Of a DNA stretch of 64,000 nt, positions 58,160-64,000 are shown in pieces. The DNA lies in contig NZ_NFIT01000007.1 in assembly GCF_002159495.1 (NCBI RefSeq), positions 53,959-117,958 of the forward strand, written 5' to 3'. A program made the translations under genes and the position numbers. The notes under the pieces were generated by a model. The model worked only from the letters and a program-made list of their open reading frames with translations. It made no database searches and was not told the DNA's origin. This DNA is from Olsenella sp. An293. Lineage in GTDB: Bacteria; Actinomycetota; Coriobacteriia; Coriobacteriales; Atopobiaceae. Position 1 is the stretch's first letter. Every line of letters starts with the position of its first letter.

Positions 58160-58480
58160 ATGGCAACCGACTGGAAGGCACTCGAGGAAGCCGAGGACCA
58201 TGCCTACTTCATGGCGGAGCTCATGGACATCTCGCCCGAGAGCTTCACCCTCGAGGAGAAGAAGCAGATCCTGCACGAGCTGATCGAGAGCAAGGTGGCC
58301 ATCGAGAACGCGATGCGGGACGAGTTCGCGGAGCTCGACGAGGTGACCCAGACCCGCCTGATCGACGACCTCGCGGCGGACGGCCCGAGGAGCCGGGAGT
58401 GGTGGTACGAGGTGCTCGTGGACGGGCCCCGTCACCGCGACTTCCCGACGCTCACCGACGGCCCGCGCCGCAGGAGCTAG
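58160..58480 (+). CDS. Small acidic protein of unknown function
   Basis: A 106-residue protein without recognisable domain, very acidic in the first 75 residues (WKALEEAEDHAYFMAELMD) and basic at the end (DGPRRRS). No membrane segment. GGGAGAGGAGACCCCCT lies before the ATG. The 178 bases before it are AT-richer, with a direct repeat ATTCGTACCG, and have no gene. It is probably part of the phage-like block. Confidence 0.72.
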   Translation: MATDWKALEEAEDHAYFMAELMDISPESFTLEEKKQILHELIESKVAIENAMRDEFAELDEVTQTRLIDDLAADGPRSREWWYEVLVDGPRHRDFPTLTDGPRRRS

Positions 58481-58622
58481 CCCTGGGAGGCCCGCGCCCT
58501 GCTCAGGGGCGCGGGCCTCTCCCTTGTGTACCCCTTTGTGAAGCGCGCGACATGCGCGAACGCTCGCAAGACGGCCCAATCTGGCGGATAATCTTGTCAC
58601 GCCGCGACGAGAGGAGCACCGG

Positions 58623-59669
58623 ATGAGAGACGCCGCCAAACCCGACCGCAGCGCCATCGGCAGGGCCAGGGCCCTCGCGCTCGCCATCCTCGTGGCGATT
58701 TCCCTCGCGGCGCTCCCCGCGTGCTCCGACGACGCCCCGAGCCCCCAGGCGCCCGCGCAGGAGAGCCAGGAGGCCGTGGCAACCGCCCCCGAGAGCGCAG
58801 CGGACCCGGAGGAGCCCCAGGCCCAGGAGGCCGACCCCGCCCCTGAGGAGCCAGCGGGGCAGGCCGAGCCCACCGCCTTCGACCTCTCCCAGGTCCCCGC
58901 CTACGACGGCAGCCCCTACGTCACGGTCAACGGCAACGTCCCCACCATCGGCGAGGCCGACCTCCCCGCCGCCAGCGAGTCCTACGCGCCCCTCGACCAC
59001 CTCGGCCGCTGCGGCGCCGCGATCGCCGTCGTGAGCCCCTCGACCATGCCCGCCGAGGGCGAGGAGCGCGGGTCCATCGGCATGGTCAAGCCCTCGGGCT
59101 GGCACACCGTGCGCTACGACGACCTCGTTGACGGCCGCTACCTCTACAACCGCTGCCACCTCATCGGCTGGCAGCTCACGGCGGAGAACGCCAACGAGGA
59201 GAACCTCGTCACCGGCACCCGCTACATGAACACGGAGGGCATGCTCCCCTTCGAGGACGAGGTCGCCGACTGCGTGGACCGCACGGGAGGGCGCGTCCTC
59301 TACCGAGTCGAGCCCGTCTTCGTCGGCGACGAGCTCGTCTGCCGGGGCGTCCACATGGAGGCGTACTCTCTCGATGACGCGGGTATGGGTGTCGCCTTCA
59401 ACGTTTTCTGCTACAACGTCCAGCCGGGCGTCGGCATCGACTACGCCACGGGCGAGAGCTGGCGCGAGGAGAGCGCCGCCCCGCAGGGGCCGCAGGCCGA
59501 GCGGCAGGAGGAGCACACCTACGTCCTCAACACCAACACGAAGAAGTTCCACTACCCGGAGTGCGGTTCGGTGGACCGCATGAGCGAGAAGAACAAGCAG
59601 ACCGTGACCGACACGCGAGACGACGTCATCGCCCAGGGCTACGACCCCTGCGGCAACTGCAACCCGTAG
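58623..59669 (+). CDS. DNA/RNA non-specific endonuclease lipoprotein
   Basis: A 348-residue secreted nuclease. The signal ALAILVAISLAALPAC ends in a lipobox; a Pro/Glu/Ala-rich linker follows to about residue 85. The nuclease has YLYNRCHLIGWQLT (catalytic His), ENANEENLVTGTRYMN and GVHMEAYS, as in EndA/Streptococcus Sda-type enzymes. The C-terminal 45 residues (KKFHYPECGSVDRMSEKNK, YDPCGNCNP) form a small metal-binding domain. It bears the only 10-mer motif copy of the phage-like block. Confidence 0.9.
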   Translation: MRDAAKPDRSAIGRARALALAILVAISLAALPACSDDAPSPQAPAQESQEAVATAPESAADPEEPQAQEADPAPEEPAGQAEPTAFDLSQVPAYDGSPYVTVNGNVPTIGEADLPAASESYAPLDHLGRCGAAIAVVSPSTMPAEGEERGSIGMVKPSGWHTVRYDDLVDGRYLYNRCHLIGWQLTAENANEENLVTGTRYMNTEGMLPFEDEVADCVDRTGGRVLYRVEPVFVGDELVCRGVHMEAYSLDDAGMGVAFNVFCYNVQPGVGIDYATGESWREESAAPQGPQAERQEEHTYVLNTNTKKFHYPECGSVDRMSEKNKQTVTDTRDDVIAQGYDPCGNCNP

Positions 59670-59676
59670 GCGAGAA

Positions 59677-59695
59677 GGGCCCCGTCAGGGGGCCC
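59677..59695. terminator. GGGCCCC/GGGGGCCC hairpin between converging genes
   Basis: GGGCCCC-GTCA-GGGGGCCC begins 8 bases after the nuclease stop codon and covers the stop codon of the small gene on the other strand. No T-run is seen. Confidence 0.55.
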
Positions 59696-59825
59696 AATGC
59701 CTGTCGAGCCAGTCAACAGCCCTGCCCGCCAGCCACATCACCGGCGCGAGCGGAAGTAAGGCAAGGAGAAGGGCCACCGAGAGCGCCACGGCGAGCCCCC
59801 AGCGGGCGTCCTCCCGCGAGATCAC
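59685..59825 (-). CDS. Small one-helix protein in the lysis module
   Basis: A 46-residue protein: ISREDARWGLAVALSVALLLALLPLAPVMWLAGRAV with one long membrane segment over residues 10-36, then DWLDRHWAP. The GTG start overlaps the endolysin stop as GTGA, so it is translationally coupled. It may be an accessory holin or spanin-like protein; this is inferred only from place and size. Confidence 0.65.
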   Translation of the reverse strand: MISREDARWGLAVALSVALLLALLPLAPVMWLAGRAVDWLDRHWAP

Positions 59826-60766
59826 GACAGGATCTCGTTCACGCGGGCCTGCACGGCGCCGTAGAGCGACCCCAGCCGGCGCCTGCGCTCCTCGCCGTTT
59901 CCGTACTCGCCGCGTATGACGGCGCGCGCCAGCGCGTCGACGTCGGCGCCGCCGGACGTCCCGCCGGAGCCCCCTGCGCCCAGCATCTCGTTCACGCGCG
60001 CCTGGACCTCGTCGTAGCGGTCGCCCAGCGCGGTCCTCCGCGCCTCCCCGTTGCCGAACTCTCCCGCGATCACGCGGCGCGCGAGGTCGTCCACGTCGTC
60101 GGCGGCAGGGGCCTGGGTCGCGGGCGCGCCCGAGCCTCCCGCCAGGATGCGGTTCACCTCGGCCTGGACCTCGGAGTAGCGACTCCCCAGGGCCGCACGC
60201 CGCGCGTCCCCGTTGCCGAACTCGCCGGCGATGACGCGCCGCGCGAGCTCGGAGGCGGTCCCGCCGGGGGCGGCGCCCGCCGTCCCGCCGGGTGCCGAGC
60301 CGCCCGTGATCGCCGCCTTGAGCGCCGCCCACTTGGACGACGCCACGTAGGGCGCGGGGCAGAGCTTGCCCGTCACGTCGTAGTGGCGGATGACCCCGGA
60401 GGCGCCGATGCCGTACTTGGTCATGAGCTTCCTCACGAGCCACGTGAGCTTTTCGACCTCGGTTGTGCTGAAGTCCTCGCCGGCGGAGACGACCTCGATG
60501 CCGATGGAGCGGCAGTTCATCGCCCAGTTTCCCGCGTGCCACGCGGTGTCGCCCTCCGCCACGCTCTGGTAGATCTCCGGAGTGACGTCATCCACGAAGT
60601 AGTGGGCGCTCGCGCCCTGGCCCTCGTTGCGCGCGAAGTACGTCGCGTTGTTGCGCGCGGAGGCGAGCGTCGCCGTGAAGTGGACCACGATGCGGTCCAC
60701 CGCCCGCGAGCGCCCACGCGTCATGTGGTCCGATCCGCACTGCTTGAAGAGGACGCTATACGCCAT
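59822..60766 (-). CDS. Endolysin: amidase with three Cpl-7 repeats
   Basis: A 314-residue phage lysin. Residues 15-165 are an N-acetylmuramoyl-L-alanine amidase (Amidase_2): IVVHFTATLAS, DTAWHAGNWAMN, GIEVVSAGED and HYDVTGKLCP. The catalytic zinc ligands are the three histidines. Three copies of a 40-residue CW_7/Cpl-7 cell-wall-binding repeat follow, each with LARRVIAGEFGNGDARR-like sequence. The enzyme cuts peptidoglycan at host lysis. AGGAGGTG lies 5 bases before the ATG. Confidence 0.93.
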   Translation of the reverse strand: MAYSVLFKQCGSDHMTRGRSRAVDRIVVHFTATLASARNNATYFARNEGQGASAHYFVDDVTPEIYQSVAEGDTAWHAGNWAMNCRSIGIEVVSAGEDFSTTEVEKLTWLVRKLMTKYGIGASGVIRHYDVTGKLCPAPYVASSKWAALKAAITGGSAPGGTAGAAPGGTASELARRVIAGEFGNGDARRAALGSRYSEVQAEVNRILAGGSGAPATQAPAADDVDDLARRVIAGEFGNGEARRTALGDRYDEVQARVNEMLGAGGSGGTSGGADVDALARAVIRGEYGNGEERRRRLGSLYGAVQARVNEILS

Positions 60767-60899
60767 CGGGCACCTCCTCGAAGCCGCCGTCCTCGCCCTC
60801 GTCGGGCTCCCAGCCGTCCGGCGCGGCCGCCTCGACGCCCTCGCCGCGCAGCGCCTCCCAGCGCTCCTCCTCGCTCGCGAACTGCTTCTCGTCACTCAT
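60756..60899 (-). CDS. Small acidic protein upstream of the endolysin
   Basis: A 47-residue frame: MSDEKQFASEEERWEALRGE then GVEAAAPDGWEPDEGEDGGFEEVPDGV. It overlaps the holin-like stop by 8 bases and the endolysin start by 11. Tight overlaps on both sides and codon pattern suggest a real gene. Its sequence carries the endolysin ribosome binding site. No domain is recognised. Confidence 0.65.
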   Translation of the reverse strand: MSDEKQFASEEERWEALRGEGVEAAAPDGWEPDEGEDGGFEEVPDGV

Positions 60900-61116
60900 C
60901 GCCGTCACCGCCCTCGGGCAGCGCCGCGCCGAGCTCCGCCATCACGGGCGACAGCACGGCCATCACGAGCGCCACCACCACGGCGCGCCACGTCGGGTCC
61001 AAGACGGCGCACCCCACGATCAGGTCGAGGTTCGCCACCACCACGCCTAGCACGCCCTGCGCCACCGTGCGCGCCAGCCTCCACGGCCATTCGTTCGACG
61101 TCAGGAAATCGCTCAT
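60892..61116 (-). CDS. Holin-like membrane protein
   Basis: A 74-residue protein with two membrane segments (RLARTVAQGVLGVVVANLDL and WRAVVVALVMAVLSPVMAEL) and an acidic tail GGDGDE. Size, topology and position just upstream of an endolysin gene fit a phage holin. The start overlaps the stop of the next upstream gene by 4 bases. Confidence 0.8.
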   Translation of the reverse strand: MSDFLTSNEWPWRLARTVAQGVLGVVVANLDLIVGCAVLDPTWRAVVVALVMAVLSPVMAELGAALPEGGDGDE

Positions 61117-61334
61117 TTACCCTGCCCCTTCCGCACGTTGTCGAGCTCCGCCTTCACGACGGCGACGTCCTGCTCCAGGGCGTAGGTGCGCTCGACCATG
61201 CGGTTGTGCCTCTCGACCTGCCGCGCCAGGTTGTCGATCTTGACCTCCATGACCGCGCGGCTGCGCGAGTTGGACACGATGACGCCCGCGAGGGTGAGCA
61301 CCCCCGTCACGAGCGCTGCGACCACCGACTCCAT
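61113..61334 (-). CDS. XhlA-like phage lysis protein
   Basis: A 73-residue protein. One N-terminal membrane segment (VVAALVTGVLTLAGVIV) is followed by a predicted coiled coil (VKIDNLARQVERHNRMVERT, LEQDVAVVKAEL). This plan fits XhlA-type hemolysin/holin accessory proteins. It is the first gene of the lysis set on the minus strand, with GGAGGCGCGC before its ATG. Confidence 0.75.
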   Translation of the reverse strand: MESVVAALVTGVLTLAGVIVSNSRSRAVMEVKIDNLARQVERHNRMVERTYALEQDVAVVKAELDNVRKGQGK

Positions 61335-61521
61335 GCGCGCCTCCTCCCCGGAGCGGGAACGCCCCGCCCTCTGGGAGAAGTGTCCAACGCGGTCACAAAC
61401 GGGCGTGTTTAGCTGCGATGACGTTGTGAATCGTTGCCTTTTGTCGCTTCACAAAAGAGTTCACATAGAGAAGCGCCCGCCGATATTGTGGCGGGCGCTA
61501 ATAAAAGGCCGCTGCAGAGTT

Positions 61522-61647
61522 GCCGCGCTAATCCACCGAGGGAGGATCGAGGTCCACCAACCCCCTAAGCAGCGTGACTGAGCCGCCGCGCTAATCCGCC
61601 GAGGGAGGATCGAGGTCCACCAACCCCCTAAGCAGCGTGACTGAGCC
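61522..61647. repeat. Tandem duplication of a 63-bp unit
   Basis: 61522-61584 and 61585-61647 are the same apart from about one base (CCACCGAG versus CCGCCGAG). The unit encodes the last 19 codons of the next gene. The left copy lies after its stop codon. The remaining gap 61335-61521 holds nothing I recognise. Confidence 0.9.
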
Positions 61648-61839
61648 GCCGCGCAGCACGGTGATGACGATTCCCAGGCCGATGCCGCCTCCCAGCGTGA
61701 GGAACGTTGGAGCGAGCTCGCCGCGATCAATCGCAGCGGCCAGGCTGTTTAGCACCCTCTCGATTCCCTTGGCGACGGGGCTGTCGGCAACCTCCTCGGT
61801 TAGAAGGGCAGGGAGCTTCGTTTCGCAGTCGTTGTTCAT
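61591..61839 (-). CDS. Small membrane protein of unknown function
   Basis: An 82-residue protein with one membrane segment (PTFLTLGGGIGLGIVITVL) after a soluble N-terminal half (LLTEEVADSPVAKGIERVLN). It is not recognised. Its 3' end is duplicated downstream. It lies 27 bases after the NERD-like gene, and both are on the same strand, so they probably share a transcript. GGAGGAAAAGCA lies before the ATG. Confidence 0.75.
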   Translation of the reverse strand: MNNDCETKLPALLTEEVADSPVAKGIERVLNSLAAAIDRGELAPTFLTLGGGIGLGIVITVLRGGSVTLLRGLVDLDPPSAD

Positions 61840-61866
61840 TGCTTTTCCTCCGATTGGTTCGTGGTC

Positions 61867-62913
61867 CTAAGCCGCCTGCCGTGTTAGGCGATAGATCCCG
61901 TATCCTGCCGCCCCCGCTCCCAAGGCGTAGAGGAGAATCGCCACGGCATCGCGTGCAATCTCCGGAATCGTTCCGCCCTTGTCGATGGCGGGTCCGTCCC
62001 TAACGGGCGAATCGACCTCGATGGCGCGCTCCGCCGCAGCCTCGCTGCGAGCGGAAGCCCTCTCGGTCATCACGATGAAGTCCGCGACGTCCGAGCGGAG
62101 CTGGTCGAAGTCCATCGGGGGCTCGTAGAGGAAGGTCTGCCTTGCGCCCTCGACGACATCGGCGACGGCGGACCTGGCGTCCCGGTCGAGAGCCTCGCCC
62201 CTCCTGCCCTCGATGAGCGGGCAGATCTGGCCGCTGTTGCACACGTCCACGAGCCCGAACCGGTCATCGACGACGGCGTTGTTGTTGGCGACGAAGAGGA
62301 CGCTGCGGACGCATGAGCGGGGGACAGCGCCCGGGGAGGCTTCCTCGATGACGCTGAACAGCACGTGCTCCTTCGCCCTCATCTTCTCGCCGACGTTGTA
62401 GCTCCTCTCCCGGGATCGGGCTCGGTCGTGGAAGAACCCGTCGGAGTCGATCTCAGCGTGGTAGTTGAAGAACTTGCTCTCCACGATGTCGATGCCGGAG
62501 GGTGTGATCACGATGGCGTCGTACTCGCAGCGCTCGCCCTCGTGCTCCAGCTCGACGTTGAGGAGCACCTCGTTCTCGCACTTGAGCCAGCCGAGGGCGC
62601 GCGCCATGTAGCGCTCGCCCCGAGCGCCGTTCACGAGGGATGAGATCTCACGGCTCAGACGGTGGAGCCCCCAGGAGAGGCGGCCGTAGACCTCGGTGTC
62701 GCAGAGCGCGTACCGTGACGCCATGTCGCGGAAGTGCGCGGAGAGGTCGTACACGCGCAGCGACTCCGAGTACTCATCTCGGAATACTTCCCTCAGCGCC
62801 GCCCGCTCGAAGCCCTTCATGCCGTCGAGAAGCTGGTCGTGGGTGTAGGCCCCCTCAATCATGAAGCCTGTCGCCTCGAGACGGCCAACGATTTCCTTGG
62901 TGTTCCCCGCCAT
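61867..62913 (-). CDS. Membrane protein with NERD-like nuclease domain
   Basis: A 348-residue protein. The N-terminal 95 residues are helical. A NERD/PD-(D/E)XK-like core follows: NGARGERYMARALGWLK, then YDAIVITPSGIDIVESKFFN with the D...ESK acidic-lysine site. A C-terminal membrane segment (AVAILLYALGAGAAGYGIY) anchors it. NERD proteins are found in mobile elements and some defence loci. Target nucleic acid and role are unknown. It is divergent from the repressor-like gene. Confidence 0.78.
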   Translation of the reverse strand: MAGNTKEIVGRLEATGFMIEGAYTHDQLLDGMKGFERAALREVFRDEYSESLRVYDLSAHFRDMASRYALCDTEVYGRLSWGLHRLSREISSLVNGARGERYMARALGWLKCENEVLLNVELEHEGERCEYDAIVITPSGIDIVESKFFNYHAEIDSDGFFHDRARSRERSYNVGEKMRAKEHVLFSVIEEASPGAVPRSCVRSVLFVANNNAVVDDRFGLVDVCNSGQICPLIEGRRGEALDRDARSAVADVVEGARQTFLYEPPMDFDQLRSDVADFIVMTERASARSEAAAERAIEVDSPVRDGPAIDKGGTIPEIARDAVAILLYALGAGAAGYGIYRLTRQAA

Positions 62914-63023
62914 ATCGAACCTCCTAGTTCGTATCTTCCGTTGCTAGAAGTATCAACTAGCGATACTATTCGTTTCAAGAATGTTTTGAGAAAGATTTCC
63001 AGTAGATTTGGGGTAAAAATTTC

Positions 63024-63812
63024 ATGTGCAGCATATTCGATAACAAAGCGGCAAGGTGGTACGAGCGAGTACAGGCATGCTTCAAGCGATACAAAGAGGG
63101 CGAGACCGAAAGAGGAGGATTGCGAAAAGTGAGCCAGTCCGAGCTCGTGCGACGGCTAGAGGCGAGGTATCCCAAGGAGCAGGGAAGGCCAAGCCTGACG
63201 CAAGTCAACATCAGCAGATGGCTCAACTACGGCGGGGCAGGAAAGAGGGAATCATCGATGCCCTCCATGGAGGTCGCGATAATGCTCGCGGACTTCTTCG
63301 GGGTGGACGTGGGCTACCTTCTGGGAGAGACGGACTACCGCTCGTTCACAATGGAGGCCGCAGTGAACTACCTCGGACTAAGCGAGCACGCTATAGAGCA
63401 CATCAGACTGGCAACAAGGTTCGATACCGCGTTTCGGAGCGTCCACATGCTTCCCATAGAGGCAGGAAAGACAATTAGCTCCCTCCTGGGGTCAAAGAAA
63501 TTTTTCGACCTGGTAATGGCACTCGAGGAGATGGACAGGGTCTACAACGGGCCAGATATCCAAAAGAAGCTGTTCAGGGAGCTGGAAGAGAAATACGGAA
63601 GCGAGATGGTCGCAGAGGCGCTAGAGTTCGAACCTTATGAGCACGAGGGGGAAGAAGTGGACCCCGTTTTCAGGGAAGCGTATATAGAAGTGCAAGATGC
63701 TATGGACAAGATGTATGCGGCCAATAACGAAAGGAAGGCGTATGAGGGGAAGGCTCGATACGAGCTTGCCAAGGCATTCGAAGAAGTCGTGAGAGATCTA
63801 TATCCCGAATAA
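63024..63812 (+). CDS. HTH repressor-like protein of the phage-like block
   Basis: A 262-residue protein. The HTH spans about residues 37-100: VSQSELVRRLEARY, LTQVNISRWLNYGG and MPSMEVAIMLADFFGVDVGYLLGETDY. The C-terminal part is helical and acidic. Codon use is clearly less GC-rich than the rest of the window, a sign of foreign origin. It is probably the immunity-type regulator of the element. The start has no strong ribosome binding site; an AT-rich promoter region (62940-63020) precedes it. Confidence 0.83.
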   Translation: MCSIFDNKAARWYERVQACFKRYKEGETERGGLRKVSQSELVRRLEARYPKEQGRPSLTQVNISRWLNYGGAGKRESSMPSMEVAIMLADFFGVDVGYLLGETDYRSFTMEAAVNYLGLSEHAIEHIRLATRFDTAFRSVHMLPIEAGKTISSLLGSKKFFDLVMALEEMDRVYNGPDIQKKLFRELEEKYGSEMVAEALEFEPYEHEGEEVDPVFREAYIEVQDAMDKMYAANNERKAYEGKARYELAKAFEEVVRDLYPE

Positions 63813-63878
63813 TAGTAGTCCCGCCTCTCGCGCCGCCCGCACGGCAGGCTTGTTCCCGGCGGCACCTGGCGGCGCGTC

Positions 63879-63926
63879 CACCCCTCCGGCCCATGCGGCG
63901 CAGGCGCCGCACGCGCCGGAGGGGTG
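63879..63926. terminator. Strong GC hairpin between converging genes
   Basis: CACCCCTCCGGC pairs with GCCGGAGGGGTG around a second internal hairpin (GCGGCGCAGGCGCCGC). It lies 67 bases past the repressor-like gene and just after the stop of the partial gene at the window end. Confidence 0.7.
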
Positions 63927-63930
63927 CCTG

Positions 63931-64000
63931 TCAAGAGCTCTTCGCGGTGAGGTACCCCGCGCCGCCCACGCCGTCGATCCTCATGTACTGGTAGCCCGCG
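63931..64000 (-). CDS. C-terminal end of an unidentified gene
   Basis: Twenty-two codons read AGYQYMRIDGVGGAGYLTAK then SS and stop with TGA at 63931-63933. The gene continues beyond the window. The tail has an aromatic/glycine pattern as in some secreted repeat proteins, but it is too short to name. Confidence 0.5.
   Translation of the reverse strand, partial: AGYQYMRIDGVGGAGYLTAKSS

Noticed and set aside
57695..58160. tRNA gene as attachment site of the phage-like block
   Set aside because: I found no cloverleaf-like sequence; the edge lies in an XRE gene instead.
1..64000. 10-mer motif as a promoter element or ribosome binding site
   Set aside because: Some copies lie just before start codons (144, 21268), but most lie inside genes in either direction or after stops.
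1..64000. 10-mer motif as a product of Glu-Lys-Asp/Asn codons only
   Set aside because: Copies read also as Val-Leu-Leu or Phe-Phe-Ser antisense and occur in 13 intergenic places.

Overview
The window is GC-rich DNA (about two thirds GC by eye) with dense bacterial genes that mostly have AGGAGG-type ribosome binding sites. Gene content points to an anaerobic, GC-rich Gram-positive: many flavodoxin and FMN-reductase proteins, lipoproteins, a FecCD-type ABC importer, VanZ/RDD membrane proteins and a phage endolysin with Cpl-7 repeats. The Coriobacteriia (Olsenella/Atopobiaceae type) are my best guess, but no rRNA or other marker gene confirms it.

Layout. 0-10 kb: a VanZ-RDD protein, an XRE regulator with membrane segments, an acetyltransferase, then a translation GTPase of the tetracycline-protection type next to an ABC-F protein. 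A response regulator follows with a sensor kinase that lacks its ATPase domain, then SdpI-like and CorA-like membrane proteins. 10-22 kb: metallo-hydrolases, an aldo/keto reductase / carboxymuconolactone decarboxylase-cupin / cyclophilin-like operon facing a LysR gene, four flavodoxin-fold proteins around a TetR gene, a small regulator unit and a universal stress protein. 22-31 kb: TetR facing a radical SAM gene, an EamA exporter, a hydrolase, DUF389, and an iron/cobalamin-type ABC importer whose ATPase gene carries an in-frame hairpin insertion. 31-42 kb: CHAD protein, lipase, CmpB-like membrane protein, LysR, SDR, Gfo/Idh/MocA, metallo-hydrolase, YbaK/ProX-type deacylase, Tag glycosylase, DUF1810 and a DUF4160/DUF2442 pair. 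42-50.6 kb: MFS exporter, a NarL-type two-component system with a three-gene ABC-2 exporter, and DUF2252. 50.6-57.7 kb: HicAB, PIN/RelB-like and PIN/Phd-like toxin-antitoxin pairs, three broken gene tails, an XRE membrane regulator, an AraC-GyrI regulator, a lipoprotein and an AAA ATPase. 57.97-64 kb: a phage-like block (secreted nuclease, amidase endolysin, holin-like genes, NERD-type membrane protein, repressor-like HTH) that begins where an XRE gene is cut short.

Two features run through the whole window. First, the ten-base word CGAGAAG(A/G)AC occurs 59 times by my count, about once per kb, in both orientations (31 and 28), inside and between genes. It is nearly absent from the phage-like block. 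Its density and distribution resemble DNA uptake sequences of naturally competent bacteria. Second, at least eight families of perfect or near-perfect palindromes fill the intergenic spaces. The commonest has a GGGGACAGTCCCC core, sits at gene 3' ends and often supplies the stop codon. One family member lies in frame inside an ABC ATPase gene, and two copies of another flank the CHAD gene with matched changes in both arms. No transposase, CRISPR array, rRNA or tRNA was recognised.
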